Shown here piece after piece: positions 34,017 through 42,862 of a stretch of DNA of 64,000 nt. Source of the DNA: CAZJGG01 sp964545475 (GTDB lineage: Bacteria > Bacillota > Clostridia > Lachnospirales > JAISER01); contig CAZJGG010000003.1 of assembly GCA_964545475.1 (NCBI GenBank), positions 1-64,000 on the forward strand, written 5' to 3'. Position 1 is the stretch's first letter. Each line of letters opens with the position of its first letter. The notes under the pieces are model-generated. The model saw nothing but the letters and a program-made list of their open reading frames with translations. It was not told the origin of the DNA and ran no database searches. A program made the translations under genes and the position numbers.

Positions 34017-35339
34017 ATGGACTATAAAATTCATAGCAAAAACCTGCCTAACGACAAATTCTTTACAGTAAACCAAAACGGAAATATGGAATTTAATAAG
34101 TGCGACGTTGTGGAGCTTGCTAAGGAATACGGCACGCCTTTATATGTTGTAAATGAAGACGGAATCCGTGAAAAATGCCAGATAGTTAAAAAAGGCTTTA
34201 TGAATAAATATGACAACACTTTGGCGCTTTACGCAAGCAAAGCTTTTAGTTGCACTGAAATTTATAGAATATTAAAAGAAGAAGGTTTGGGTGTAGACGT
34301 TGTATCCGGCGGAGAGCTTTACACGGCTTACAAAGCTGGTTTCCCTATGGACAAAGTTTATTTCCACGGAAACAATAAATCCGCTGCAGAATTAGAACTT
34401 GCCCTTGACTATAAAGTTGGCAGATTAGTTGTAGATAGCTATCACGAGCTAGAAGTTTTAAATGAAATTGCTAAAAAACGTGGCGTAAAGCAAGAAATTC
34501 TTTTAAGAATTTCTCCAGGTATAGATATTCACTCCCACGAATACTTAAAAACAGGGGTTTTAGACTGTAAATTCGGCTTCCCAATTGAAACCGGGTTTGC
34601 CCATGATGTTTGCCTTAAAGCCTCTCAATATGAAAACTTAGAATTGGTTGGTATTCATTGCCATATAGGCTCTCAAATATTACTTACAGATAGTTTTACT
34701 GATGCAATTTTAGTTATGGCTAACTTTATTAAAGAAATTAAAGATAAATACGGTATTTGCCTTAAAGAGTTAAACGTGGGCGGCGGTTACGGCGTGCGCT
34801 TTACTGATGATTCTGAATTTTTAGATGTTTGTAGCCTTTGGGAATTAATGATGAATGCTCTTTACAAATTTTGCGACGAAAACTCCCTTGACATTCCAAA
34901 AGTCCTTATTGAGCCGGGAAGATGGATTATTTCTGAAAGCGGCATAACCCTTTATAAAACAGGTACTGAAAAAGATATTAAAGGTGTTCGCAAGTATATA
35001 AGCGTAGACGGCGGCATGGCAGACAACCCAAGAGTGACTTTATACGGCGCGAAATATCAAGCTCTTTGTGCAAACAAAATGAATGAGCAGGAAACTCAGT
35101 TGGTTTCAATCGCCGGAAGATGCTGTGAAACAGGGGATATCCTCATTAAAGACATTGTTATGCCAGATCTTGAGCCAAACGATGTATTGGCGGTTCTTTC
35201 AACCGGGGCTTACAACTACGCAATGTCCAGCAATTATAACAGGCTTCCGAGACCTGCTGTTGTTATGATTAAGGACGGAAAGCCAAGAATAATTGTAAAA
35301 CGGGAAACATATGAAGATATTATCCGCAATGACGTATAA
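34017..35339 (+). CDS. lysA: Diaminopimelate decarboxylase
   Basis: PLP enzyme that converts meso-diaminopimelate to L-lysine and CO2. The 440-residue fold-III decarboxylase has the PLP Lys in ALYASKAFSC, GVDVVSGGELYTA, HCHIGSQI, NVGGGYGVRF, IEPGRWII, and RCCETGD with the Cys of the dimer-interface active site. I chose ATG 34017, eight bases after AGGAG, over ATG 34011, which is too close. It ends the peptide-utilisation gene block before a terminator. In this setting it may turn DAP from murein peptides into lysine as well as serve biosynthesis. Confidence 0.93.
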   Translation: MDYKIHSKNLPNDKFFTVNQNGNMEFNKCDVVELAKEYGTPLYVVNEDGIREKCQIVKKGFMNKYDNTLALYASKAFSCTEIYRILKEEGLGVDVVSGGELYTAYKAGFPMDKVYFHGNNKSAAELELALDYKVGRLVVDSYHELEVLNEIAKKRGVKQEILLRISPGIDIHSHEYLKTGVLDCKFGFPIETGFAHDVCLKASQYENLELVGIHCHIGSQILLTDSFTDAILVMANFIKEIKDKYGICLKELNVGGGYGVRFTDDSEFLDVCSLWELMMNALYKFCDENSLDIPKVLIEPGRWIISESGITLYKTGTEKDIKGVRKYISVDGGMADNPRVTLYGAKYQALCANKMNEQETQLVSIAGRCCETGDILIKDIVMPDLEPNDVLAVLSTGAYNYAMSSNYNRLPRPAVVMIKDGKPRIIVKRETYEDIIRNDV

Positions 35340-35355
35340 TATTTAAATAATTAAG

Positions 35356-35394
35356 AAATAGTGGTCGGCTTGGTTATGCCGCCACTATTTTTAT
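35356..35394 (+). terminator. Intrinsic terminator after lysA
   Basis: AAATAGTGG...CGGC pairs with GCCG...CCACTATTT, followed by TTATA. It closes the transport and peptide-degradation gene run. Confidence 0.75.
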
Positions 35395-35411
35395 AGAACG
35401 GAGATAATCTT

Positions 35412-36176
35412 ATGCAGGATAAAATAATTGAATATTACAACAATTACGATGAAGACGGTAGACTAAAAAAAGATAACTTACATAAAGTTGAGTTTTTAAC
35501 AACAACGGCTTACTTTGATAAATATTTTAGTTCAAGCCAGAAAATACTTGATGCCTGCGCAGGGACAGGCGTTTACGCCTTTTACTTTGCAGAAAAAGGA
35601 CATGAAGTAACAGCGTGTGACTTAGTTTCTCACAATGTAGAAATTATGAAAAAAAGCCATAAAGCTGATATGCTAAAGCAAATTAGCGTTTGCGATGTGC
35701 TTAATATTTCGGAACAATTTGAGCCTGAATCTTTTGATTGTGTGTTGTGTATGGGTGCGCTTTATCATTTGCGTTCTAAAGAGGATAGGTTAAAGGCAAT
35801 TAAAGAATGTTTTGATGCAACGAAAAAGGGCGGTTATGTTGTTTTGGCTTATGTAAATATGTTTCCAGTAGTAATGTTGGAAACAAACGACGATTTAAGT
35901 AATATGGATGAGATGAACCGCATTTTAAATAAACAGGATGATTACATTTTTACTTTTTCAACTCCAGATGAAATAGAATCTTTGGCAGAACAAGTAGGGC
36001 TGAAAAAAGTTTGTCATTTTGGGGCAGACGGTATGTTTTACAGTATTATTGACAAAGTAAACAACGCTTCTGATGAAGACTTTAAAAAATTAATGGAATA
36101 CCATTTGGCAACATGTGAAGAACCAAGCATTTTGGGAGCAAGTATGCATGGGTTATATATTGGGCAAAAATTATAA
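35412..36176 (+). CDS. Class I SAM-dependent methyltransferase
   Basis: 254 residues with a Rossmann-type SAM fold: motif I ILDACAGTGVYAFYFAEKGH (about 44-63), acidic motif II TACDL, and motif IV FDCVLCMGALYHL followed by KKGGYVVLAYVN. It resembles the UbiE/Methyltransf_11-25 group; the substrate cannot be told. ATG follows a GGAG-containing site. It lies alone between two terminators. Confidence 0.85.
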   Translation: MQDKIIEYYNNYDEDGRLKKDNLHKVEFLTTTAYFDKYFSSSQKILDACAGTGVYAFYFAEKGHEVTACDLVSHNVEIMKKSHKADMLKQISVCDVLNISEQFEPESFDCVLCMGALYHLRSKEDRLKAIKECFDATKKGGYVVLAYVNMFPVVMLETNDDLSNMDEMNRILNKQDDYIFTFSTPDEIESLAEQVGLKKVCHFGADGMFYSIIDKVNNASDEDFKKLMEYHLATCEEPSILGASMHGLYIGQKL

Positions 36177-36196
36177 AGTTATTTCAGCATAATCAT

Positions 36197-36234
36197 AAAT
36201 TTTTAGAGCGTGTTAAAACACGCTCTAAAAATTT
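36197..36234. terminator. Bidirectional intrinsic terminator
   Basis: An 18-bp perfect stem AAATTTTTAGAGCGTGTT with its complement around two bases. A/T tracts at both flanks serve the methyltransferase gene (+) and sdaAA (-); it overlaps the sdaAA stop codon. Confidence 0.85.
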
Positions 36235-37111
36235 ATTTAAATATATCGTTTTTAATTTTAATACCTGTTTCAGTAAAGGCGATGCCTCCAAGGGCAGTTT
36301 CTCTTAGCTCAAAAGGAAGAGCCTTGCCGACTTTAAACATTGCCTCAATTACTTCATCTGCAGGGATAATGCTTTTCATGCCCCCAAGAGCAAGGTCTGC
36401 GCTTAAAATGGCGTTAACCGCCTGGGAGGCATTTCTTTGGGCGCATGGAACTTGCACAAGCCCGGCAACCGGGTCGCAAACAAGCCCCATACAGTTCATA
36501 AGGGCGAAACAGCAAGCGTTTATAGCAGCTTCGTTTGTGCCTCCTGCCAAAAACACTGCCGCCGAAGCAGACATTGCTGCCGCTACGCCGCATTCTGCCT
36601 GACAGCCGCCTTCTGCCCCGGAAACCGTTGCATTTTTCATTATTATTGCGCCAATACCGGAAGCAGTTAATAAAGCCTTTAAAATTTGATCTTTTTCACA
36701 ATTATATTTTTCTCCCACTGATATTAAAACAGCCGGTAAAATTCCGCAAGCCCCTGCTGTTGGTGCGGCGCAAATTTTACCCATAGAGGCATTAACTTCA
36801 CTGCAAGAAAGAGCTCTTGCCATAAGCTTATTTATAAAACCGCCGCAAATAGTGTTGTCATTTTTGCTATAATTGTTTTGAGTGGTGGAAAGCCCCTCAA
36901 TTAAGCCGCCTACAGTAGGGAGCGCCTGGTCAAGAGCTTTTTCTGCGGATTTGCACATTACTTCGTAACGGCTATCAAGCTGTTGAAATATTTGTTCGTC
37001 TGTAAGACCAGTTAAATTCTTTTCGTTTTCAAGAATGACTTCCCATAAATGTGCATTTTTATTTTTAGCCCCAGTGTATATATCATTAATTGTATTATAC
37101 AAGTTTTTCAC
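36233..37111 (-). CDS. sdaAA: L-serine dehydratase, iron-sulfur alpha subunit
   Basis: Catalytic subunit of the oxygen-sensitive [4Fe-4S] L-serine deaminase (serine to pyruvate and ammonia). The 292-residue protein has the signatures GKICAAPTAGACGILPAVL, SGAEGGCQAECGVAAAM and VCDPVAGLVQVPCAQRNA, which contain the cluster Cys residues. It follows sdaAB by three bases. Together with sstT, tdh and kbl it forms a threonine/serine-use cluster. Confidence 0.95.
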   Translation of the reverse strand: MKNLYNTINDIYTGAKNKNAHLWEVILENEKNLTGLTDEQIFQQLDSRYEVMCKSAEKALDQALPTVGGLIEGLSTTQNNYSKNDNTICGGFINKLMARALSCSEVNASMGKICAAPTAGACGILPAVLISVGEKYNCEKDQILKALLTASGIGAIIMKNATVSGAEGGCQAECGVAAAMSASAAVFLAGGTNEAAINACCFALMNCMGLVCDPVAGLVQVPCAQRNASQAVNAILSADLALGGMKSIIPADEVIEAMFKVGKALPFELRETALGGIAFTETGIKIKNDIFK

Positions 37112-37114
37112 CTC

Positions 37115-37777
37115 TTATATATTTATTGCGCAAACATCAATAATTTCATTAATTGCGCTTATTTCTGAAACTAACGAATCTTCAAGCTTACTGTCCGTCT
37201 CAATAACGCAAAAGGCAGTTCCGCCCTTTTCCTGCCGGCTTACTTTCATTGTGCCAATATTTATGTTGTATTTGGCAAGTGCATGGCTAACTTTGCTGAT
37301 AACACCGGGTTTGTCCTGTTGTTGAATAAGCAATGCCGAGGATTGAGCTGTAAATTCCACTTTAAAATCGTTGATTTTACTAATTAAAATTTGACCGCCT
37401 CCAATGGAAGAGCCAATAATAACGCCATATTTTTCAGTGTTATTAAAAAATGTCATTTTTACCGTGTTTTCATGTACACCCTCTAAAACTGTTTCAGAAA
37501 ATTTATAAGTAATGTTTTTATCTTTTGCTATAGAAAAAGATGAAGAAATTATTTCGTCATCTTCCATTATATCTAAAATTCCGGCAACAAGGGCAAGATT
37601 TGTACCGTGTCCAACATAAGTTTTGGCAAATGAACCATGAAGCTCAAACAAAACATGGGTAAACGGCTTGGATATAATTTTTCTTGCAATTCTTGCAAGC
37701 CTTACAGCTCCGGCGGTATGAGAGCTAGACGGCCCAATCATAACAGGCCCAACAACTTCAAAGATGCTTATACTCAA
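37115..37777 (-). CDS. sdaAB: L-serine dehydratase, iron-sulfur beta subunit
   Basis: 220-residue partner subunit. The N-terminal half has SIFEVVGPVMIGPSSSHTAGA. The C-terminal half is an ACT domain (KPGVISKVSHALAKYNINIGTM) likely to sense an amino acid. It starts at TTG 37775-37777, seven bases after AGGAGG, and no better ATG is present. A hairpin separates it from kbl, so expression may be partly uncoupled. Confidence 0.94.
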   Translation of the reverse strand: MSISIFEVVGPVMIGPSSSHTAGAVRLARIARKIISKPFTHVLFELHGSFAKTYVGHGTNLALVAGILDIMEDDEIISSSFSIAKDKNITYKFSETVLEGVHENTVKMTFFNNTEKYGVIIGSSIGGGQILISKINDFKVEFTAQSSALLIQQQDKPGVISKVSHALAKYNINIGTMKVSRQEKGGTAFCVIETDSKLEDSLVSEISAINEIIDVCAINI

Positions 37778-37801
37778 ATTTTCTCCTCCTATAATAAAAG
37801 C

Positions 37802-37829
37802 CCTCCTAAATGATAATACATTTAGGAGG
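37802..37829 (-). terminator. Hairpin between kbl and sdaAB
   Basis: CCTCCTAAATG/CATTTAGGAGG, 11-bp stem, followed on the minus strand by GCTTTTATT. It may be a partial terminator. The arm also contains AGGAGG, but the sdaAB ribosome site is a separate AGGAGG downstream. Confidence 0.65.
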
Positions 37830-37840
37830 TGGTTTTTAAA

Positions 37841-39028
37841 TTACTTATTACATTCCACGCACTCTTTTATAATGTTAATTGCGTGGTCAATGTCGGCGTA
37901 AGTAAGGGCATCGGATATTTGAAGCCTTATTCTTGCTTCACCCTCTTTCACAACAGGGAAACCGAAGCCGATTGCATAAATTCCTTTTTTAAGCATACTT
38001 TCTGATATTTTTATAGCTTTTGCTGTGTCGTGCACAATTATTGGAATAATTGCACTGTCACCCTCAAGAGGGTTAAGCCCAGCTTTTTTAATATTTTCTC
38101 TTGCATATTTAGTTTTTTCTTTTAATGATTCTACTATTTGCGGATTTTTCTCTAAATATTCAATAGAAGCCATAGCTATTGCGCATAAAACCGGAGGTAA
38201 AGCGTTTGAAAATAAGTGAGGCCTTGATTTTTGCACAAGCATTTCACAAACGGATTTTTTAGCTGCAATAAAACCGCCGCCTGCGCCGCCTAAGGCTTTA
38301 CCGAAAGTACCGGAAATAATGTCTACACCTTCTGTAACTCCGTGGTATTCCATTGTTCCTCTGCCGGTTTTGCCGATAACACCTGTAGCGTGGGATTCGT
38401 CAACCATTAATATTGCATTATACTTTTTACATAATTCAATAATTTGGGGAAGGGGTGCTATGTCTCCTTCCATAGAGAAAACCCCGTCTGTTACAACAAG
38501 AACAGTTCCCATATCCTTAGTTTGCTGAAGCTTTTCTTCTAAAGAAGCCATATCAGCATGTTTGTAAACAAGCTTTTCAACGCCTTTTAAAACCATTCTG
38601 CACCCATCAATAATGCTTGCATGATTTAATTCGTCGGAAATAACAGCATCTCCGCTGGAAAGAAGAGCTCCAATGCTGCCTGTGTTTGCGGCAAAGCAAG
38701 AAGAGTAGGTCAAAGAAGCTTCCATGCCTAAAAACTGGGCAACTTTATTTTCAAGCTGGCGGTGAATATCAAATGTGCCGCAAATAAACCGTACGCTTGA
38801 AGCTCCAGAGCCATATTTCTGCAAAGCGCTAATTCCGGCTTCAATTATTTCCTTTTTATCCGCAAGCCCAATGTAATTATTAGAGCACATTATAATTTCT
38901 TCGCCAAAACCTTCAACATTTGCGCTTCTGGACATAGCTCCCGTAACATGTTTCAAGGTTTTGTATGTTTTCAGCTCTTTTAAATTATCAATATCTTTTT
39001 GAAGCTGCTCATAAAAATTTTTTCTCAT
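37841..39028 (-). CDS. kbl: Glycine C-acetyltransferase (2-amino-3-ketobutyrate CoA ligase)
   Basis: Cleaves 2-amino-3-ketobutyrate with CoA to glycine and acetyl-CoA, the second step of threonine catabolism after Tdh. The 395-residue alpha-oxoamine synthase has MCSNNYIGL, SGASSVRFICGT, VDESHATGVIG, and the PLP Lys in GTFGKALGGAGG. I chose ATG 39026-39028, nine bases after AAAGGA; an in-frame TTG at 39037 overlaps that site. The neighbouring tdh supports Kbl over other oxoamine synthases. Confidence 0.94.
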   Translation of the reverse strand: MRKNFYEQLQKDIDNLKELKTYKTLKHVTGAMSRSANVEGFGEEIIMCSNNYIGLADKKEIIEAGISALQKYGSGASSVRFICGTFDIHRQLENKVAQFLGMEASLTYSSCFAANTGSIGALLSSGDAVISDELNHASIIDGCRMVLKGVEKLVYKHADMASLEEKLQQTKDMGTVLVVTDGVFSMEGDIAPLPQIIELCKKYNAILMVDESHATGVIGKTGRGTMEYHGVTEGVDIISGTFGKALGGAGGGFIAAKKSVCEMLVQKSRPHLFSNALPPVLCAIAMASIEYLEKNPQIVESLKEKTKYARENIKKAGLNPLEGDSAIIPIIVHDTAKAIKISESMLKKGIYAIGFGFPVVKEGEARIRLQISDALTYADIDHAINIIKECVECNK

Positions 39029-39043
39029 AAAACTCAATCCTTT

Positions 39044-40078
39044 TTACCAGTTTAATATAACTTTGCCAGAATTTCCGCTTGCCATAATTTCAAATGCTTC
39101 TTCATAATCATCAACGCTGTATTCATGGGTTATTATTGGCGTAATGTCAAGACCGGACTGCAGCATAGTTGTCATTTTATACCATGTTTCATACATTTCA
39201 CGTCCGTAAATGCCTTTAATTGTTAAGCAGTTAAATACAATTTTGTTCCAGTCTACAACGGTTTCCGGTGCTTGTATTCCTAAAACGGCAATTTTACCGC
39301 CGTGGCACATGTTGTCTATCATGTCGTTAAAGGCGTATTTGTTGCCGGACATTTCAAGACCAACATCAAAACCCTCTTTCATGTTAAGCTGTTTCCGAAT
39401 TTCAGAAAGAGATGTTTCTTTTGTGTTTACTACGTGTTTTATGCCCATTTTCTTTGCAAGTTCCAGCCTGTAAGGGTTAATATCTGTAATAACCACATGT
39501 CTTGCGCCGGCGTGTTTAACAACCGCTCCAGCCATAATACCAATTGGACCTGCACCTGTAATTAAAACATCTTCGCCAAGAACGTCAAAAGAAAGAGCAG
39601 TGTGTACTGCATTACCAAACGGGTCAAATAAACTGAAAAGTCTGTCATCCAAAGTTTCATCGCAAAGCCAAACGTTTGAAATATTTATTGCTAAATATTC
39701 AGCAAAGGCCCCGTTGCGGTTAACCCCAACGCCGCTTGTGTTAGGGCAAAGATGGCGTCTCCCGGCAAGGCAGTTGCGGCAAGTTCCGCAAACCAAATGC
39801 CCTTCGCCGGATACTAAATCACCTTTTTTAACGCTGTGAACATTACTTCCAACTTCATAAACTTCACCAACAAATTCGTGACCAATAGTCATAGGAACAG
39901 GAATTGTTTTTTGTGCCCAATCATTCCATTCATAAATATGAACATCAGTTCCGCATATTGAGGTTCTTTTAATTTTAATAAGAACTTCATTTATTCCGAT
40001 AGTAGGTATTTCAGTTTCGTCCATCCAAATACCTTTTTTGGGATATTTTTTAATTAAAGCTTTCATTTTTCCATTCAT
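39044..40078 (-). CDS. tdh: L-threonine 3-dehydrogenase
   Basis: Zinc medium-chain dehydrogenase that oxidises threonine to 2-amino-3-ketobutyrate with NAD. The 344-residue protein has the catalytic zinc site (SICGTDVHIYEWN, GHEFVGEV), the structural zinc Cys set (CGTCRNCLAGRRHLC), and the Rossmann motif ITGAGPIGIMAG. DVHIYEWNDWA is diagnostic of Tdh. The ATG follows AAGGTGA. It lies 15 bases upstream of kbl and 9 bases downstream of sstT. Confidence 0.95.
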   Translation of the reverse strand: MNGKMKALIKKYPKKGIWMDETEIPTIGINEVLIKIKRTSICGTDVHIYEWNDWAQKTIPVPMTIGHEFVGEVYEVGSNVHSVKKGDLVSGEGHLVCGTCRNCLAGRRHLCPNTSGVGVNRNGAFAEYLAINISNVWLCDETLDDRLFSLFDPFGNAVHTALSFDVLGEDVLITGAGPIGIMAGAVVKHAGARHVVITDINPYRLELAKKMGIKHVVNTKETSLSEIRKQLNMKEGFDVGLEMSGNKYAFNDMIDNMCHGGKIAVLGIQAPETVVDWNKIVFNCLTIKGIYGREMYETWYKMTTMLQSGLDITPIITHEYSVDDYEEAFEIMASGNSGKVILNW

Positions 40079-40087
40079 TTTATCACC

Positions 40088-41317
40088 TTAGAAATTAATA
40101 TTTATTTGTTTACCTTCTTTTCTGTATGAAGCATATTCAGAAATTGCAGTAAACAATACGTCTGTTGAGGAATTAAGCGCTGTTTCGCAAGAGTCTTGAA
40201 CAACACCAATAATAAAGCCTACACCTACAACCTGCATTGCAATGTCATTGGAGATACCGAATAAGCTGCAAGCTAAAGGTATTAAAAGAAGAGAGCCGCC
40301 GGCAACCCCGGAAGCACCGCAAGCGCTTACTGCGGATAAAACGCTCAATATAATAGCAGTTGGAATATCCACTGAAATGCCTAGAGTGTTTACAGCTGCA
40401 AGAGTAAGTACTGAAATTGTAACAGCAGCGCCTGTCATGTTAACAGTTGCGCCTAAAGGTATAGAAACTGAATAAGTGTCTTTGTTAAGCCCTAAATTTG
40501 CGCATAAGCTCATGTTTACAGGAATGTTAGCAGCGGAGCTTCTTGTGAAAAATGCTGTTATGCCACTTTCTTTTAAACATTTAAAAACAAGGGGATATGG
40601 GTTTTTTCTTATGTATATGAAAGTAATTAAAGGATTTACAATAAAAGCAACAAAAAGCATTGTTCCAACTAAAAGCCCGAGAAGTTTTCCATATCCAAGC
40701 AAAGCTTCTATTCCGCTTGTTGCGATAGATTCATATACAAGACCCATTATGCCCAAAGGAGCAAAGCTTATTACTAAACGTACAGTTTGAGACAAAGCTT
40801 CTGAAAAATTTTGTATTACAAGTTTAGTAGAGTCTGATGCTTTTCTTAAAGCCATGCCAAAAAGCACTGCCCAAGAAAGTACGCCTATGTAATTGGCATT
40901 ATACAAAGCTTTAACAGGGTTGTCTACTATGTTCATTAAAAGTTTTTGTAAAACTTCGGTAACATTGCCTGGAGGTGTCATATCTGTAACCCCAGCCGCA
41001 AGAGTTAAAGAAACAGGGAACATAAAGCTTGCAACAACAGCTATAAAGCCAGCAATAAAAGTTCCGAGTAAATAAAGGATTACAATGGATTTCATATTTG
41101 TTTGTTTACCGCTAACATGCTGTGAAATCGCAGACATTACAAGGAAAAAAACAAGCAGTGGAGCAATTGCCTTTAATGCGCCTACAAAAAGTGCCCCGAA
41201 TATAGTTAAAAAAGAAGCCCCTGGTAAAACCAAAGCCAACACAATACCTACAATTAGCCCGACGATAATTCGCTTAACGAGACTAATGTTATTCCATGCA
41301 GTAAATAAATTGTTCAT
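40088..41317 (-). CDS. sstT: Serine/threonine:sodium symporter SstT
   Basis: 409-residue membrane protein of the dicarboxylate/amino-acid:cation symporter family. It has eight or more hydrophobic helices, re-entrant serine-rich hairpins (FFTRSSAANIPVNMSLC), and the conserved PLGATVNMTGAA segment that coordinates sodium. The length, RSSAAN and VVQDSCETALNSSTD segments fit SstT. It is the first gene of the threonine/serine operon, transcribed from the divergent palindrome at 41358-41398. Confidence 0.93.
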   Translation of the reverse strand: MNNLFTAWNNISLVKRIIVGLIVGIVLALVLPGASFLTIFGALFVGALKAIAPLLVFFLVMSAISQHVSGKQTNMKSIVILYLLGTFIAGFIAVVASFMFPVSLTLAAGVTDMTPPGNVTEVLQKLLMNIVDNPVKALYNANYIGVLSWAVLFGMALRKASDSTKLVIQNFSEALSQTVRLVISFAPLGIMGLVYESIATSGIEALLGYGKLLGLLVGTMLFVAFIVNPLITFIYIRKNPYPLVFKCLKESGITAFFTRSSAANIPVNMSLCANLGLNKDTYSVSIPLGATVNMTGAAVTISVLTLAAVNTLGISVDIPTAIILSVLSAVSACGASGVAGGSLLLIPLACSLFGISNDIAMQVVGVGFIIGVVQDSCETALNSSTDVLFTAISEYASYRKEGKQININF

Positions 41318-41348
41318 AAATCATACCCTCTCTCTTTTATGTATTATA

Positions 41349-41411
41349 GTACAATTTCAATTATATATTGACATTGTATGACTGTCAATATATAATTGTA
41401 TGCAATACAAT
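41349..41411. promoter_or_regulatory. Repeated ATTGTA-type motifs, candidate MocR operator
   Basis: TACAAT at 41350-41355, ATTGTAT at 41373-41379 and 41395-41401, and ATACAAT at 41405-41411 (the last two form an inverted pair three bases apart). MocR regulators often bind repeated short motifs over their own divergent promoter; binding here is inference. Confidence 0.45.
41358..41398. promoter_or_regulatory. Palindromic divergent promoter, consensus on both strands
   Basis: 16-bp perfect inverted arms (41358-41373 and 41383-41398) around nine bases. Plus strand: TTGACA (41368-41373), 17-bp spacer, TATAAT (41391-41396), leading to the MocR gene. Minus strand: TTGACA (41383-41388), 17-bp spacer, TATAAT (41360-41365), leading to sstT. 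Two perfect sigma-A promoters overlap completely face to face. Confidence 0.85.
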
Positions 41412-41433
41412 TTAAATATTTAGGTGATTTTTT

Positions 41434-42825
41434 GTGTGGAATGTTAAAACAATTAATACAGATATGCCCCTTTATTTGGCAATAACTGATGCAATTGAAA
41501 GAGATATTAGAACAGGTGTTTTAAAACCAGGGGAAAAAATGCCAACTCATAGGGAATTGGGCAAAATAATAGGAGTAAATGTGTCCACAATTACAAAGGC
41601 TTACAAGCAAGCCGAAAAAATAGGGCTGATTACATCTACAGTTGGAAGCGGCACATTTGTTTCATCGGATTTAGGTTTAAATTCGTCTTTGCTTAATACT
41701 GAAAAAGCAAATGGGGAACTTATAGAAATGGGGCTGACATTGCCGCTTTACTGCGCCGAACCGGACTTAAAGGATATAATCTTAAAGGTTGTAAACCAGT
41801 CCAATGTAAATATGTTTATGCGGTATATTTCCCCCAACGGTTTGCAGCAGCACAGGGAAATTGGTGCGGAGTGGGTGAGGCAATACGGTATTACTGCAGG
41901 AGCTGAAAATATTATTATAACAGCAGGGGCGCAACATGCAATTTTGTGCATATTGTCTTCTCTTTTTAATCAAGGAGATAAAATAGCAGTAGACTGCTTA
42001 ACATACCCGGGGGTTAAAACTGCTGCAAAAAGGCTCGGCTTAAGGCTGGCTGGCATAGCTATCGACGATGAAGGGATGATTCCACAAAGCCTTGAATCCG
42101 CTTGCAAAAACAATGAAATAAAAGGGATTTATACAGTTTCTGATATGCAGAACCCTACAAACGCTAAAATGTCTGAAAGCAGGTTAAGGGAAATTGCTGA
42201 AATTATTGAAAGATATGATTTAATTTTGATTGAGGATGACTTATATCGTTTTCTTTCAGACAATCCGGCTAACACATTGACTTCCCTTATTCCAGATAGA
42301 AGCATATATATTGGGGGATTGTCAAAAGCATTTTATACTGGGCTTAGAATTTCTTTTGTGGTTTCTCCTAAGCAATACTACAGCAGAATTTCTCAAGCGG
42401 TTGTAGACACAATATGGATGGCATCACAGCTTAATGCGGAAATAGTTTGTAAATGTATTGAAACAGGTATCGCCAACAAAATTATAAGATTAAAAAGGCA
42501 AGAACTAAAAAAAAGGGCGGAGTTGTTTTGTGAAAAAATGGTTGACTTCACATATTCATATAGCCCTTACAGCATGTTTGTATGGCTAACGCTTCCTAAG
42601 GACTGGAGTAGTTACGAATTTGAGAAAACTGCAAATTCTAACGGTATTAACATAGTTACAGCTAATAAATTTGTTGTAGGAAATATTATGCCGCCAAACT
42701 GCATTCGTGTTTCGCTTTCAGGAACGGAGAGTTTAGCAGAATTTGAAAAAGGTCTTAATATTTTAAAAAATGTTTTAAACCGTGAATTTAGAGATATTGA
42801 AAATATTACTAATTATGTTTTATAA
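41434..42825 (+). CDS. MocR-type GntR/aminotransferase-like regulator
   Basis: 463 residues: a GntR winged-helix domain (about 1-75; GVLKPGEKMPTHRELGKIIGVN) fused to a fold-type-I aminotransferase-like domain (about 110-455). The PLP Lys is in GGLSKAFYTGLRISF, with SDMQNPTNAKM and LIEDDLYRFL also visible. MocR proteins bind PLP or aminoacyl-PLP and control amino-acid or vitamin genes. It starts at GTG 41434 after AGGTGA. Its position opposite sstT-tdh-kbl suggests control by serine, threonine or a derived aldimine (inference). Confidence 0.9.
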   Translation: MWNVKTINTDMPLYLAITDAIERDIRTGVLKPGEKMPTHRELGKIIGVNVSTITKAYKQAEKIGLITSTVGSGTFVSSDLGLNSSLLNTEKANGELIEMGLTLPLYCAEPDLKDIILKVVNQSNVNMFMRYISPNGLQQHREIGAEWVRQYGITAGAENIIITAGAQHAILCILSSLFNQGDKIAVDCLTYPGVKTAAKRLGLRLAGIAIDDEGMIPQSLESACKNNEIKGIYTVSDMQNPTNAKMSESRLREIAEIIERYDLILIEDDLYRFLSDNPANTLTSLIPDRSIYIGGLSKAFYTGLRISFVVSPKQYYSRISQAVVDTIWMASQLNAEIVCKCIETGIANKIIRLKRQELKKRAELFCEKMVDFTYSYSPYSMFVWLTLPKDWSSYEFEKTANSNGINIVTANKFVVGNIMPPNCIRVSLSGTESLAEFEKGLNILKNVLNREFRDIENITNYVL

Positions 42826-42862
42826 AAAAACTCATCCCCCAATAAGAGGGATGAGTTTTTTA
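42824..42862. terminator. Bidirectional intrinsic terminator
   Basis: ACTCATCCC/GGGATGAGT stem with A-run before and T-run after, between the convergent MocR and SLH genes. Confidence 0.85.

Noticed and set aside
37778..37840. T-box or glycine riboswitch before sdaAB or kbl
   Set aside because: Leaders are too short and lack the T-box core or glycine-aptamer pattern; only one terminator-like hairpin is present.
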